From assembly GCA_946539105.1 (NCBI GenBank), contig CAMNHG010000013.1, positions 1-22,841 on the forward strand: a stretch of 22,841 nt of DNA, in the 5' to 3' direction. The position numbers and the translations under genes are program-made. Under the pieces are notes generated by a model that worked only from the letters and a program-made list of their open reading frames with translations, made no database searches and was not told the DNA's origin. Positions 1 to 6,708 of the stretch are shown in pieces. This DNA comes from an uncultured Clostridia bacterium. Its GTDB lineage: Bacteria; Bacillota; Clostridia; Oscillospirales; Acutalibacteraceae. The first letter of the stretch is position 1; each line of letters opens with the position of its first letter.

Positions 1-71
1 ATTTTGCCGATTCTGCACGCGCCGTCAAGCAGGCTGTATTCGGTATGAACATGTAAGTGCGTAAATGACAT
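1..71 (-). CDS. dnaE: DNA polymerase III alpha subunit, N-terminal fragment (runs off window)
   Basis: Only the first 23 codons are in the window. Read on the minus strand from the ATG at 71-69 they begin MSFTHLHVHTEYSLLDGA. This is the characteristic start of bacterial DnaE: the first strand of the PHP domain, with its H-x-H pair and the TEYSLLDG signature. The protein is the catalytic subunit of the replicative polymerase. A G-rich stretch (GGGGGGCGG on the minus strand, about 75-85) precedes the ATG and can serve as ribosome binding site. The start lies 19 bases past the xseA stop codon, so dnaE is probably read from the nusB/xseA transcript. The rest of the gene is outside the window, so only identity and start are supported. 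Confidence 0.88.
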   Translation of the reverse strand, partial: MSFTHLHVHTEYSLLDGACRIGK

Positions 72-90
72 TTTGCCGCCCCCCACATTA

Positions 91-1293
91 TTAATCTACT
101 GTTGCGTTGATTTTGCCGTCCTGCATAATCAGCGTGAATTTATCTCCGCTTTTTAGCTGAGCGGATTTTGAGATAATCTCTCCGTCCTTTTCGGCGATTA
201 AGTAACCGCGTTTGAGCACCGCCAAGGGGCTTAGCTCCTCGGTTTTATCCGCAAGGCGGAGGATGTTGTTGCATTTGTTGTCAATATTTTTCTGAACAGC
301 CTGCCGGGCACGAATTGCCGCCAGCTTATAGCTGTTAATGTATTTTTCCTTTTGCTTATCGGGAGAAACCGCCTCGGCACGCTTTTGCAAAAGCGACAGG
401 TTGAGCCTGTAATTATCGAGCTTGTGACTCAGCTTATAAATCAGAGATTTTCTGAGGTTGATATATCTTAGCTTAAGCTCCTCGATGTCCGGAACGGCAA
501 GCTCCGCCGCCGCTGACGGCGTGGGAGCGCGCAGGTCGGAAACAAAGTCACAAATTGTGAAGTCGGTCTGGTGGCCGACAGCGGAGATTACGGGGATTTT
601 GCACTCAAAAATTGTCCGCGCAAGCTCCTCGTTATTAAACGCCCACAAGTCCTCGATTGAGCCGCCGCCCCTGCCGATGATAATTACGTCGCAAAGGCTG
701 TGTTCATCGAGCGTTTTTACAGCATTTATCAGCTGTTTGGGTGCTTGCTCTCCCTGAACGAGCACCGGGCACATCACAACGTCAATGCGCGGATATCGCC
801 TGTAGAGCACGTTCTTGATGTCCTGTACCGCCGCGCCCGAGGGTGAGGTTATCACGCCTACGGTCTTGGGCATTTTGGGAATAGGCTTTTTGTATCTTTT
901 GTCGAACAGCCCTTGCTTTTCGAGCTTTTCTTTAAGCTGTTCATAGGCAAGGTTTAGTGCTCCTACGCCGTCGGGCTGCATATTTTCTATGATAATTTGG
1001 TACGAACCGCGCGGCACGTAAAGCTCGATTCTGCCTACGCAGAGCACCTTTTGACCGTTTTTCGGCTCAAAACGCAGCCGCTGTGCCTGATACTTGAAAA
1101 TCACGGCTGAAATTACCGCCTTGCTGTCCTTAAGCGAAAAGTAAATTCCCGACGGATAACGCCCGAGGTTTGAGATTTCGCCCGACAAAAAGACAGTTCT
1201 GAGTGCAGGCTCGCCCTCGATAAGCGATTTTATGAAGTTTGTTACCTGAGAAACGCTCAGGACGTTTGGTTTTTGAACGTCAGGTGTGTACAT
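91..1293 (-). CDS. xseA: Exodeoxyribonuclease VII large subunit
   Basis: 400 residues, a normal length for XseA. It is the catalytic subunit of exonuclease VII, which degrades single-stranded DNA to oligonucleotides in both directions. Residues about 10-105 form the OB-fold DNA-binding domain (VLSVSQVTNFIK, FLSGEISN). Residues 144-265 form the catalytic core, with VGVITSPSGAA, the glycine-rich GRGGGSIEDLWAFN at 208-220 and AVGHQTDFT at 238-246. A charged, probably coiled-coil segment follows at about 270-350, then the C-terminal VLKRGY segment. The ATG at 1293 has an AGGAAA ribosome binding site and lies 14 bases inside the end of the upstream Kae1-like gene, implying translational coupling. 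The small-subunit gene xseB, often found directly downstream, is not here: dnaE starts 19 bases after the stop. Confidence 0.96.
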   Translation of the reverse strand: MYTPDVQKPNVLSVSQVTNFIKSLIEGEPALRTVFLSGEISNLGRYPSGIYFSLKDSKAVISAVIFKYQAQRLRFEPKNGQKVLCVGRIELYVPRGSYQIIIENMQPDGVGALNLAYEQLKEKLEKQGLFDKRYKKPIPKMPKTVGVITSPSGAAVQDIKNVLYRRYPRIDVVMCPVLVQGEQAPKQLINAVKTLDEHSLCDVIIIGRGGGSIEDLWAFNNEELARTIFECKIPVISAVGHQTDFTICDFVSDLRAPTPSAAAELAVPDIEELKLRYINLRKSLIYKLSHKLDNYRLNLSLLQKRAEAVSPDKQKEKYINSYKLAAIRARQAVQKNIDNKCNNILRLADKTEELSPLAVLKRGYLIAEKDGEIISKSAQLKSGDKFTLIMQDGKINATVD

Positions 1294-2224
1294 TGTTAAA
1301 TTTCCTGTAGCATAACAGCGCGGTACCTGCGGCGTTGTCGGAGGAAAACTCCGGCTTTGCGAATACCGCGTTATATTTTTCTGAAAAAGAATTATTAATT
1401 ATAGTGTTCGACATCACTCCGCCGGCGTAAACCACAGGCATTTTGCCGTGCTCGGCGAGGATTTTGTCGGTCATTTCTTCAAGCGTTCTGCGGATATACT
1501 CAATGCAAAACGCAGCTGTATATTCAGGGCTTTTTCCGCTTTTTATATGCTTTTGGCAGAGGTTTTCAACTCCGCTGAGGCAGCAGTCAAAGCCCTTTAA
1601 GGTCGGTTTTACCTTGATTTTTTCGGTATTTTCAAGAGCGAGTTTTTCAAGCTCGGGACCGCAGGGGAACTTTAAGCCGAGCATAAGACCCACCCGATCC
1701 ACTGCCTGTCCGGCGTTGAGGTCAAGCGTTTTTGCAGCAGCTTCAAGGCTAAAGCCGCAGCCGTTGCCCTCGGCTATTACCGCCTCGGTAGTGCCGCCGC
1801 TGACGTGAAAGGCGAGGAATTTTTTGTCGAACAAATCATCTCTGCCGGCACTGAGCAACGCAGCCGAAATATGCCCCTCCTGGTGCGAAAACTCAAAGCA
1901 CGGCACCTTCAGCGCGGCAGAAATAATTTTTGCCGTGTTCAGACCAACTGAAAAACACGGCATATATGAGCCCTCCACAGGTCGCGGTCTTGACGACGCG
2001 CCTACCGCGGCGATTTGCTTTGTATCGACGCCCTTTACAAGCTCCTCAAAAAGCGAATGGAGCTGTGCCGTGTGGTGGAACACCGCGTCGCTCTGACGAA
2101 GTCCGAGCTGTCCTTCTTTGACAGGCAGGAGTTTTTTGCACTGAATTACCGTATTTGACTCGCTGTTATATAGGGCAACCGAGGTTGTGTAGTTTGATGT
2201 GTCAATCCCCAAAAACAGGCTCAT
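1280..2224 (-). CDS. Kae1/TsaD-family paralogue (M22-like, ASKHA fold)
   Basis: 314 residues of the Kae1/TsaD (old name O-sialoglycoprotein endopeptidase, M22) family. TsaD itself makes the threonylcarbamoyl-A37 modification of tRNA with TsaB and TsaE. The protein has the ASKHA phosphate loop LGIDTSNYTTSVAL at 5-18, a metal site H114-Q-E-G-H118 (TsaD usually has HMEGH), VSGGTTE at 141-147, AGQAVDRVG with D176, YAGGVMSN at 266-273 and the late metal Asp D296 (SSDNAAGTALL). All expected metal ligands are therefore present. It differs from ordinary TsaD in its start (NYTTS instead of the usual CDET) and in being shorter. I infer a paralogue of the type seen in Clostridia beside nusB and xseA, with unproven function, not the tRNA enzyme itself. 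Its ATG overlaps the nusB stop by four bases and its end overlaps xseA. Confidence 0.8.
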   Translation of the reverse strand: MSLFLGIDTSNYTTSVALYNSESNTVIQCKKLLPVKEGQLGLRQSDAVFHHTAQLHSLFEELVKGVDTKQIAAVGASSRPRPVEGSYMPCFSVGLNTAKIISAALKVPCFEFSHQEGHISAALLSAGRDDLFDKKFLAFHVSGGTTEAVIAEGNGCGFSLEAAAKTLDLNAGQAVDRVGLMLGLKFPCGPELEKLALENTEKIKVKPTLKGFDCCLSGVENLCQKHIKSGKSPEYTAAFCIEYIRRTLEEMTDKILAEHGKMPVVYAGGVMSNTIINNSFSEKYNAVFAKPEFSSDNAAGTALLCYRKFNNVHT

Positions 2225-2646
2225 TTCGCGCCCTCTTTGTCCCTTACAACCGAACCGAGGATTCCGTTGATAAAGCCGCTCTCGTCGATTGTGTACTTTT
2301 TGGCGAGCTCTACCGCCTCGTTAACCGCAACGCCGTCGGGGATATTGTCGAGGTACATAATCTCGAACACCGCAAGGCGTAAAATAGCAAGTGACGGCTT
2401 GGAGAGTCTGCGCAGGGTCCAGCCTTTTTTGAGCTTGGAGGAAATTACAGAATCAATTTCGTCGCGCTTATCCTCAATTCCGGAAACTGCCGCCTGAGCG
2501 TAGGCGCATACTCCGCCCCTGAACATCTCTGCGTTGTCGTCGATTGTGGCTTCGAGCGGTTCGTCGTCAAAGGATTTTGAGAACAAAAGCATAAACGCCT
2601 GCTCGCGCATTTCGCTCCTTGTCAGCTTAACATCTTCTTTACACAT
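2221..2646 (-). CDS. nusB: Transcription antitermination factor NusB
   Basis: 141 residues, the usual NusB size and all-helical. NusB binds boxA RNA with S10 (NusE) and takes part in antitermination of rRNA operons. The N-terminal TRSEMREQAFMLLFSKSFD matches the family signature (TRRxxREhAhQhLF). The C-terminal half has LRRLSKPSLAILRLAVFEIMYLDNIPDGVAVNEAVELAKKY, including the typical ILRLAxyEh-IP-xVAINEAVELAK pattern. The ATG at 2646 is chosen because the next internal ATG (residue 13) would cut off the TRSEMRE motif. Its ribosome binding site is weak (TTGGGAT). It is the first gene of the nusB / Kae1-like / xseA / dnaE run, with a sigma-A-like promoter directly upstream. Confidence 0.93.
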   Translation of the reverse strand: MCKEDVKLTRSEMREQAFMLLFSKSFDDEPLEATIDDNAEMFRGGVCAYAQAAVSGIEDKRDEIDSVISSKLKKGWTLRRLSKPSLAILRLAVFEIMYLDNIPDGVAVNEAVELAKKYTIDESGFINGILGSVVRDKEGAK

Positions 2647-2679
2647 ATTATCCCAACTTTACATTTTTATTCAGTATAT

Positions 2680-2708
2680 ATTATAGCATAACAGGGCATA
2701 AAAGTAAA
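2680..2708 (-). promoter_or_regulatory. Sigma-A-type promoter of the nusB operon
   Basis: On the minus strand TTTACT (2708-2703) and TATAAT (2685-2680) are separated by exactly 17 bases, and TG one base before the -10 gives an extended -10. The predicted transcript starts near 2673, about 27 bases before the nusB ATG. It is divergent from the hicA promoter about 50 bases away. Confidence 0.65.
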
Positions 2709-2757
2709 GCGGAGAATAATACCGATTGTTTTCATTATTTTATTTATCATATCGCCG

Positions 2758-2786
2758 TTGACACGTAATTTATTACGTGTTATAAT
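2758..2786 (+). promoter_or_regulatory. Consensus sigma-A promoter of hicAB
   Basis: TTGACA at 2758-2763 and TATAAT at 2781-2786 with a 17-base spacer: both hexamers match the sigma-70/sigma-A consensus perfectly, at optimal spacing. Transcription should start near 2793, just before the hicA ribosome binding site (AAGGGGAG, 2795-2802), giving a very short leader. So strong a promoter for a toxin gene implies tight repression, and the spacer is filled by an inverted repeat. Confidence 0.85.
2761..2780. promoter_or_regulatory. Perfect 9+9 inverted repeat: probable HicB operator
   Basis: ACACGTAAT (2761-2769), TT, then ATTACGTGT (2772-2780): two perfectly complementary 9-base arms around a 2-base centre. 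The left arm begins inside the -35 box and the right arm ends at the base before the -10 box, so a bound protein would exclude RNA polymerase. HicB antitoxins with a C-terminal DNA-binding domain are known to repress their own operons through palindromes. HicB here has a ribbon-helix-helix-like C terminus, so autoregulation is the natural inference. Confidence 0.72.
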
Positions 2787-2810
2787 ATGTAATAAAGGGG
2801 AGATAATTAT

Positions 2811-3008
2811 ATGAAAAGCTATTCTTCGCGCGAGGTAATTAAGATACTTAAAGCCGACGGCTGGTATGAGGTTGCCTGCGTAGGCGACCATCACCAATAC
2901 AAACATCCCGAAAAGCCGGGCAGAGTTACCGTTACCCATTCGCGTAAGGACTTCCCCTTAAGAACTCTTAAAAGCATAGAAAAACAAGCAGGCGTAAAAT
3001 TTGAATAA
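2811..3008 (+). CDS. hicA: HicA-family mRNA interferase toxin
   Basis: 65 residues, typical for HicA, a small double-stranded-RNA-binding-fold ribonuclease that cleaves mRNA and halts translation. The protein shows the full family pattern: a start (SSREVIKILKADGWYEV) for helix 1 and strand 1, then GDHHQYKHP at 25-33, which aligns with the family GSHHxYxHP motif and makes H27 the probable catalytic His, then the VTVTHSRKDFPLRTLKSIEKQAG strand-helix end. The Ser of GSH is Asp26 here. The ATG has a good ribosome binding site (AAGGGGAG) eight bases upstream. hicB follows after 33 bases with its own GGAGG site, giving the usual toxin-then-antitoxin order. Confidence 0.92.
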   Translation: MKSYSSREVIKILKADGWYEVACVGDHHQYKHPEKPGRVTVTHSRKDFPLRTLKSIEKQAGVKFE

Positions 3009-3041
3009 CGCCGGTATTTATATAGTTTTGGAGGTATCACA

Positions 3042-3446
3042 ATGAAAGACAGATATTCATTTATTGCTGTTGTATATACAGATGATGACGGCGTTTCCGT
3101 TGAATTTCCGGATTTGCCCGGTTGTCTCCCCTGCGCTGAATCAATAGACGAAGCCGTTGAAAACGCGCGCGAGGCTTTAGGGCTTCACCTTTGGGGAATG
3201 GAGCAGGACGGCGAAGCTATCCCCAAGCCTTCTACCATAAAAGAAATTCAGGTTGATGAAGGCGGTGTGCCGATGCTTGTTGACGTATTTATGCCGCCGT
3301 TTCGCGACAAGCTGCAAAACCGCTTTGTCAAAAAAACGCTTTCTCTGCCTGCTTGGCTTGCAGACCTTGCGGATAAGGACGGTGTAAACTGCTCAAAGGT
3401 TTTTCAATCCGCGTTAATTGATTACCTGGGTGTAAACCAAAAATAA
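3042..3446 (+). CDS. hicB: HicB-family antitoxin with C-terminal DNA-binding domain
   Basis: 134 residues. The N-terminal half (about 1-80) is the partial RNase H-like HicB fold: FIAVVYTDDDGVSVEFPDLPGC, then the helix SIDEAVENAREALGLHL. This half neutralises HicA. The C-terminal segment (about 96-131: VKKTLSLPAWLADLADKDGVNCSKVFQSALIDYLGV) has the strand-helix-helix pattern of ribbon-helix-helix DNA-binding domains and should bind the palindrome in the promoter upstream of hicA. The ATG has GGAGG seven bases upstream. The gene ends just before a strong hairpin terminator, so hicAB is a self-contained unit. It is transcribed towards spoIIIAH, which is on the other strand. Confidence 0.9.
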   Translation: MKDRYSFIAVVYTDDDGVSVEFPDLPGCLPCAESIDEAVENAREALGLHLWGMEQDGEAIPKPSTIKEIQVDEGGVPMLVDVFMPPFRDKLQNRFVKKTLSLPAWLADLADKDGVNCSKVFQSALIDYLGVNQK

Positions 3447-3454
3447 ATCATAGT

Positions 3455-3484
3455 AAAAGCCGCTCCTTCCGGGGCGGCTTTTTT
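3455..3484 (+). terminator. Rho-independent terminator after hicB (possibly bidirectional)
   Basis: Stem 3455-3466 with 3471-3482 (AAAAGCCGCTCC / GGGGCGGCTTTT, one T·G pair) around a TTCC loop, ending in a run of T. It lies nine bases after the hicB stop. On the minus strand the same stem is followed by TTTTACTAT, so it may also stop transcripts leaving spoIIIAH. Confidence 0.85.
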
Positions 3485-3522
3485 CTTTATTAGAAGTATA
3501 GATGGTATCAAAAAGCTCTTGC

Positions 3523-4062
3523 TTATGCCCCGACGATCGAGATATTCTCATACGCAACGTCGTAGTGCGATACAACCGCGTCGTCTATAATCAGGACGGA
3601 ATTGTCGTTAAGCTCGTTTTCGGGGACTATTACCGACACGCCCTCGTCGCTGATATAACACAGGCAGTCCGAAAAGCCCTTCGCCTTGATTATGCTCTCG
3701 ATACTGTCCTGGATTGTAAAGCTCTTTAAAATCTTCTCCACGTTCTTTTGAGCCTCGGAAACCTCTGCTTCCTCTGCGTTTTCGAGGTCAAATATCTCCT
3801 TTGCCTCGTCGAGGATTTTGTCCTGAGTGCTCTGGCGTTTTGTCCGCTCGGCGGCAAAAAAGCTCTGCTGCTCCTTTGACTGCGCCGCGGTCTGCCTGGC
3901 TTCGTCAGCGGTTGCCGCAGCCGTCGCGTTGACGTATGAAGCCGCGCCGAGCTCCTTAACGCTTGTATTGTTGTTTGTGGTAAACTGCCAGTTAACATAC
4001 ACCGCCGCGCCTAAAGCAAGGACAAGTGCTGCCGCAATTACGTACTTTTTTTGAAATTTCAT
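3523..4062 (-). CDS. spoIIIAH: Stage III sporulation protein AH
   Basis: 179 residues from the chosen start. In Bacillus subtilis SpoIIIAH sits in the mother-cell membrane and its extracellular YscJ/FliF-like domain meets SpoIIQ from the forespore to form the intercellular channel. Here there is one membrane segment (about 7-25), an Ala/Gln-rich charged helical linker and a C-terminal ring-building domain ending VVSHYDVAYENISIVGA. The start at 4062 (MKFQKKYVIAAAL) is preferred over the ATG at 4101: it has an AAAGGT ribosome binding site and leaves the usual short, basic cytoplasmic tail, whereas the longer form overlaps spoIIIAG by 25 bases and adds 13 unlikely residues. It is the last gene of the operon. 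Confidence 0.88.
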   Translation of the reverse strand: MKFQKKYVIAAALVLALGAAVYVNWQFTTNNNTSVKELGAASYVNATAAATADEARQTAAQSKEQQSFFAAERTKRQSTQDKILDEAKEIFDLENAEEAEVSEAQKNVEKILKSFTIQDSIESIIKAKGFSDCLCYISDEGVSVIVPENELNDNSVLIIDDAVVSHYDVAYENISIVGA

Positions 4063-4076
4063 AATACTACCGACCT

Positions 4077-4511
4077 TTATTCTGATAATTTTGTAATACA
4101 TACTTTTGCTGCCGAAATGTCAAGGGCTTTTGTTACCGCTTGGGTTACGCGCTCAACAACAATAGGATCGTCACCGCCTTCGCATACGACAAGCACGCCT
4201 CTGATAACAGGCTCTACTTCCTTGGTTTTTGTTGTGCTGTCCTTTAAGTAAACTTTTTCTACGCTGTTTTCCATTGTCAGCATTACCTTTGCATCGCCTA
4301 CGCCCTGAATATGGGTGATCAGCGATTCAAGGCTGTTTTCAATTTGCTTGCCGTATTCCTCTGTCGAAATAACATCAGTCCTTTCGTTCCCGTGTGAGCC
4401 GGGATTTATGTAATTTGATAAAAATATAAGCGCGATACCGGCGATTCCGCAGATTATTATAATTTTGCGGAGCTTGCCGCTGTCAAAAATCTTTTTAATC
4501 CGGTCTGTCAT
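4077..4511 (-). CDS. spoIIIAG: Stage III sporulation protein AG
   Basis: 144 residues. SpoIIIAG is a ring-forming protein of the mother cell-forespore channel, related to secretin and type III secretion ring proteins. A short basic N terminus (MTDRIKKIFDSGKLRK) leads into one membrane segment (about 17-33). The rest is the extracytoplasmic ring-building domain: EEYGKQIENSLESLITHIQGVGDAKVMLTMENSVEKVYLKD, then PVIRGVLVVCEGGDDPIVVERVTQAVTKAL, which is strongly typical of the family. It is somewhat shorter than the B. subtilis protein, mainly between the membrane segment and the ring domain. It lies nine bases after spoIIIAF and just before spoIIIAH. Confidence 0.92.
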   Translation of the reverse strand: MTDRIKKIFDSGKLRKIIIICGIAGIALIFLSNYINPGSHGNERTDVISTEEYGKQIENSLESLITHIQGVGDAKVMLTMENSVEKVYLKDSTTKTKEVEPVIRGVLVVCEGGDDPIVVERVTQAVTKALDISAAKVCITKLSE

Positions 4512-4520
4512 TTTTGCTTC

Positions 4521-4994
4521 CTATTCCGTAATAATGTTCGGGGTGATTCCGAAATTCTGAGTGGTAAGCTCAAGTATCTTATCCGTCTGCGTACAGGTTT
4601 TATCTATATATATGCCGATACGTGAGATAATTATGCTGTTGTCGTGCTTTACGGATAAAACAACTTCTACGCTTTCGGGGTAAATGCCGTTTTGATTAAG
4701 CAGAGCCGTCAGCGTATTTTCGAGGTTTTTTCGCGTTTCGGCAACGATTTGGCGGTTATACTGAGCTTCGTCCACAGTTGCGGATTGAACGACTGACTGA
4801 TTGCTTTCGGAAATTTCTTCCCTTATGCCCTGCACTGCCGACTTTACCGGGAAAATCAGCGAACACACCATAAACGCTCCGAGTACAAGGTTTAGCACCC
4901 TTTTTACCGATCCGTCGCTAACGAAGTTGGAAACCAGCGCGCAGATTAATGAAGCGCAACAGACAGACACCGCTACCGCGCCTAAGCCGCTCAT
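4521..4994 (-). CDS. spoIIIAF: Stage III sporulation protein AF
   Basis: 157 residues. SpoIIIAF is an inner-membrane part of the SpoIIIA channel. Two N-terminal membrane segments (about 5-27 and 33-50: VLNLVLGAFMVCSLIFPV) are followed by a charged linker (REEISESNQSVVQSA) and a soluble C-terminal domain (ENTLTALLNQNGIYPESVEVVLSVKHDNSIIISRIGIYI) resembling the ring-building folds of AG and AH. This matches known SpoIIIAF topology. The ATG at 4994 overlaps the end of spoIIIAE by four bases, consistent with coupled translation within the operon. Confidence 0.88.
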   Translation of the reverse strand: MSGLGAVAVSVCCASLICALVSNFVSDGSVKRVLNLVLGAFMVCSLIFPVKSAVQGIREEISESNQSVVQSATVDEAQYNRQIVAETRKNLENTLTALLNQNGIYPESVEVVLSVKHDNSIIISRIGIYIDKTCTQTDKILELTTQNFGITPNIITE

Positions 4995-6103
4995 ACTCCC
5001 CCTCCGCCGATTAAAAACACCATGGCGGCTGATATTATGAACACAGCGGCAATACTGAGCAAAACGGCGATAAGTACCGAGAAAACCGAGCCTATGTTAT
5101 CGAGCAAAACCGCGCTTTGGTTAAGTCCCATTACCTCTGCCGCGGCTTTGCCTGTTTTGAGCGAGAGCGACCAGAGAAGGCAGTTTATCAGTATCGGCAA
5201 AAAAGTAACGCCGACGGCGATTATCACAAAAACTCCCAAGCCCGATTTTAAGAGCGAAACACTGCCCGACACGGTACGGTACGCTTCCGAAAGTGCGGAG
5301 CCTACTACGGGTACAAACGAGCTAAGCGCGAATCGCACCGTCCTGCCCGATACGTTATCGAGCGAGCCTGAAAGCACCTGCTTTATTCCGAGGACGGAAG
5401 TAAAAACTGTCATCACGAACGCCAAAATCCACTTGAACGCCTTTGAGATAAACGACGTAAAGCCGTTTAGATTTATGCCCGGCGAAAGTCCTCCCGATAT
5501 GCCGATTCCCAAAAACATATTCAAAAACGGCACAATTATCCTTTGCGCGGTCTGCGCTACCCCCTGCCCTGCCGCGATTACCGAGGCGCAGTACGCCGCC
5601 GAGCCGAACGCCTGACCTGACGTGACCATCAGCGTTCCTGCAATCGGAACAAAGGCAAGCAAAAGGTTTGAAGCGTTCACAATTACATCGCACGCCGTAT
5701 TTATCGCGCCGATTGACGGCGGCAAAACCGAACAGCAAATGCACAGTGCCGAGGCGGTGTTGAGAGTTTCGCCGATTTGAGGGCTGAGGGATGACTTATA
5801 CGCGCTCAGCATTGAGCAAATAAGCAGCAACGCTATTATCGAGATTAAACCCGACAGCGGAGATTTTGAGCTGTCCGCGGCTATATTTTCAATCTCGCTC
5901 ATAATATTTTCAAAGCTCAAATTTGACAGAGCGTTTGCGTCGGCACTGTCAGCTCCGATACTGAGCATATGCTCCCTCGCTTCGTCCGACAAGCTGCCGT
6001 AAACCTCTGAAAAATCATATTCGTATTCCTCCGCGCCGACAGTCAGGGCGGATATATTCACAAGCGCGATCAGCACTGTTAAAATTGACAAAAACTTTTT
6101 CAC
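4991..6103 (-). CDS. spoIIIAE: Stage III sporulation protein AE
   Basis: 370 residues, the large polytopic membrane protein of the SpoIIIA complex. It begins with a cleavable-looking signal segment (1-24, MKKFLSILTVLIALVNISALTVGA), then an extracytoplasmic stretch rich in acidic residues up to about residue 80. The rest is a series of hydrophobic segments with family-typical stretches such as FVPIAGTLMVTSGQAFGSAAYCASVIA, FLNMFLGIGISGGLSPGINLNGFTSF and LSSFVPVVGSALSEAYRTVSGS. It starts three bases after spoIIIAD and overlaps spoIIIAF by four bases. Size, topology and place in the operon all agree. Confidence 0.93.
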   Translation of the reverse strand: MKKFLSILTVLIALVNISALTVGAEEYEYDFSEVYGSLSDEAREHMLSIGADSADANALSNLSFENIMSEIENIAADSSKSPLSGLISIIALLLICSMLSAYKSSLSPQIGETLNTASALCICCSVLPPSIGAINTACDVIVNASNLLLAFVPIAGTLMVTSGQAFGSAAYCASVIAAGQGVAQTAQRIIVPFLNMFLGIGISGGLSPGINLNGFTSFISKAFKWILAFVMTVFTSVLGIKQVLSGSLDNVSGRTVRFALSSFVPVVGSALSEAYRTVSGSVSLLKSGLGVFVIIAVGVTFLPILINCLLWSLSLKTGKAAAEVMGLNQSAVLLDNIGSVFSVLIAVLLSIAAVFIISAAMVFLIGGGGV

Positions 6104-6106
6104 GTC

Positions 6107-6499
6107 TTACCTGTTAAATAACTCCATTACTGTGCCCAGAATATCCGAATAAAGCGGCAACGCCGCGATTGTTACCAGAATTTTGCCCGTGAGCGTTACT
6201 GTTCCCGCAAGCGACGTACTGCCCGAATCGCGGCAGACGTTGGCGGTAAATTCCGTGACCAGACAAATGCCGATTACCTTTAGGAGAATTGCGATATAGC
6301 CTGTGCTTATACCCGACGCGGCGGTGATTTCGCTGATTCTGTCCGTAATTTGAGCGACGTTTGAAAACAGCGAAAACAATATCACTACAGACGCGCAAAG
6401 CCCGAGCATTACGGCGATTTCAGCGTTTTTCGGCTTTAGGGTAAGGGCGATTATCACCGCGGCGACCGATAACGCGCAGACCGAAACTATGCTCATCAA
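6107..6499 (-). CDS. spoIIIAD: Stage III sporulation protein AD
   Basis: 130 residues, a small integral membrane protein of the SpoIIIA complex with several hydrophobic helices: SIVSVCALSVAAVIIAL, IAVMLGLCASVVILFSLF, YIAILLKVIGICLVTEFTANVC and LAGTVTLTGKILVTIAALPL. The segment around KVIGICLVTEFTANVCRDSG is characteristic of SpoIIIAD. The start overlaps the spoIIIAC stop by four bases. An equally good ATG follows the first (MM), so the exact start is uncertain by one codon. Confidence 0.9.
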   Translation of the reverse strand: MMSIVSVCALSVAAVIIALTLKPKNAEIAVMLGLCASVVILFSLFSNVAQITDRISEITAASGISTGYIAILLKVIGICLVTEFTANVCRDSGSTSLAGTVTLTGKILVTIAALPLYSDILGTVMELFNR

Positions 6500-6690
6500 A
6501 AGTTAAACAGCCGCTTGATAGTCTCGAACAGCGAGCTTATCTGCGTGATTATCATTGTCAGCACCACAATCAGCCCGGCAAGCGTTGTGAGCATTGCCTG
6601 TTCCTCTCTGCCGCTCCTGATAAGCAGCTGGGAGAGCACCGCCACGATTATTCCGACAGCCGCGATTTTGAAAATTAACTCTACGTCCAT
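6496..6690 (-). CDS. spoIIIAC: Stage III sporulation protein AC
   Basis: 64 residues, the usual size for SpoIIIAC. It has two membrane helices (LIFKIAAVGIIVAVLSQLLI and MLTTLAGLIVVLTMIITQISSLF) separated by the short charged loop RSGREEQA, which matches the family's IKAGREEYA-type loop. The gene begins 18 bases after spoIIIAB and overlaps spoIIIAD by four bases. Confidence 0.92.
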   Translation of the reverse strand: MDVELIFKIAAVGIIVAVLSQLLIRSGREEQAMLTTLAGLIVVLTMIITQISSLFETIKRLFNF

Positions 6691-6708
6691 TTAAACCTCT
6701 TTATTCTT

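Noticed and set aside
2667..2939. Minus-strand frame covering the hicA promoter and 5' end
   Set aside because: It crosses a consensus promoter and operator and the clearly homologous hicA gene, and has no supporting features.
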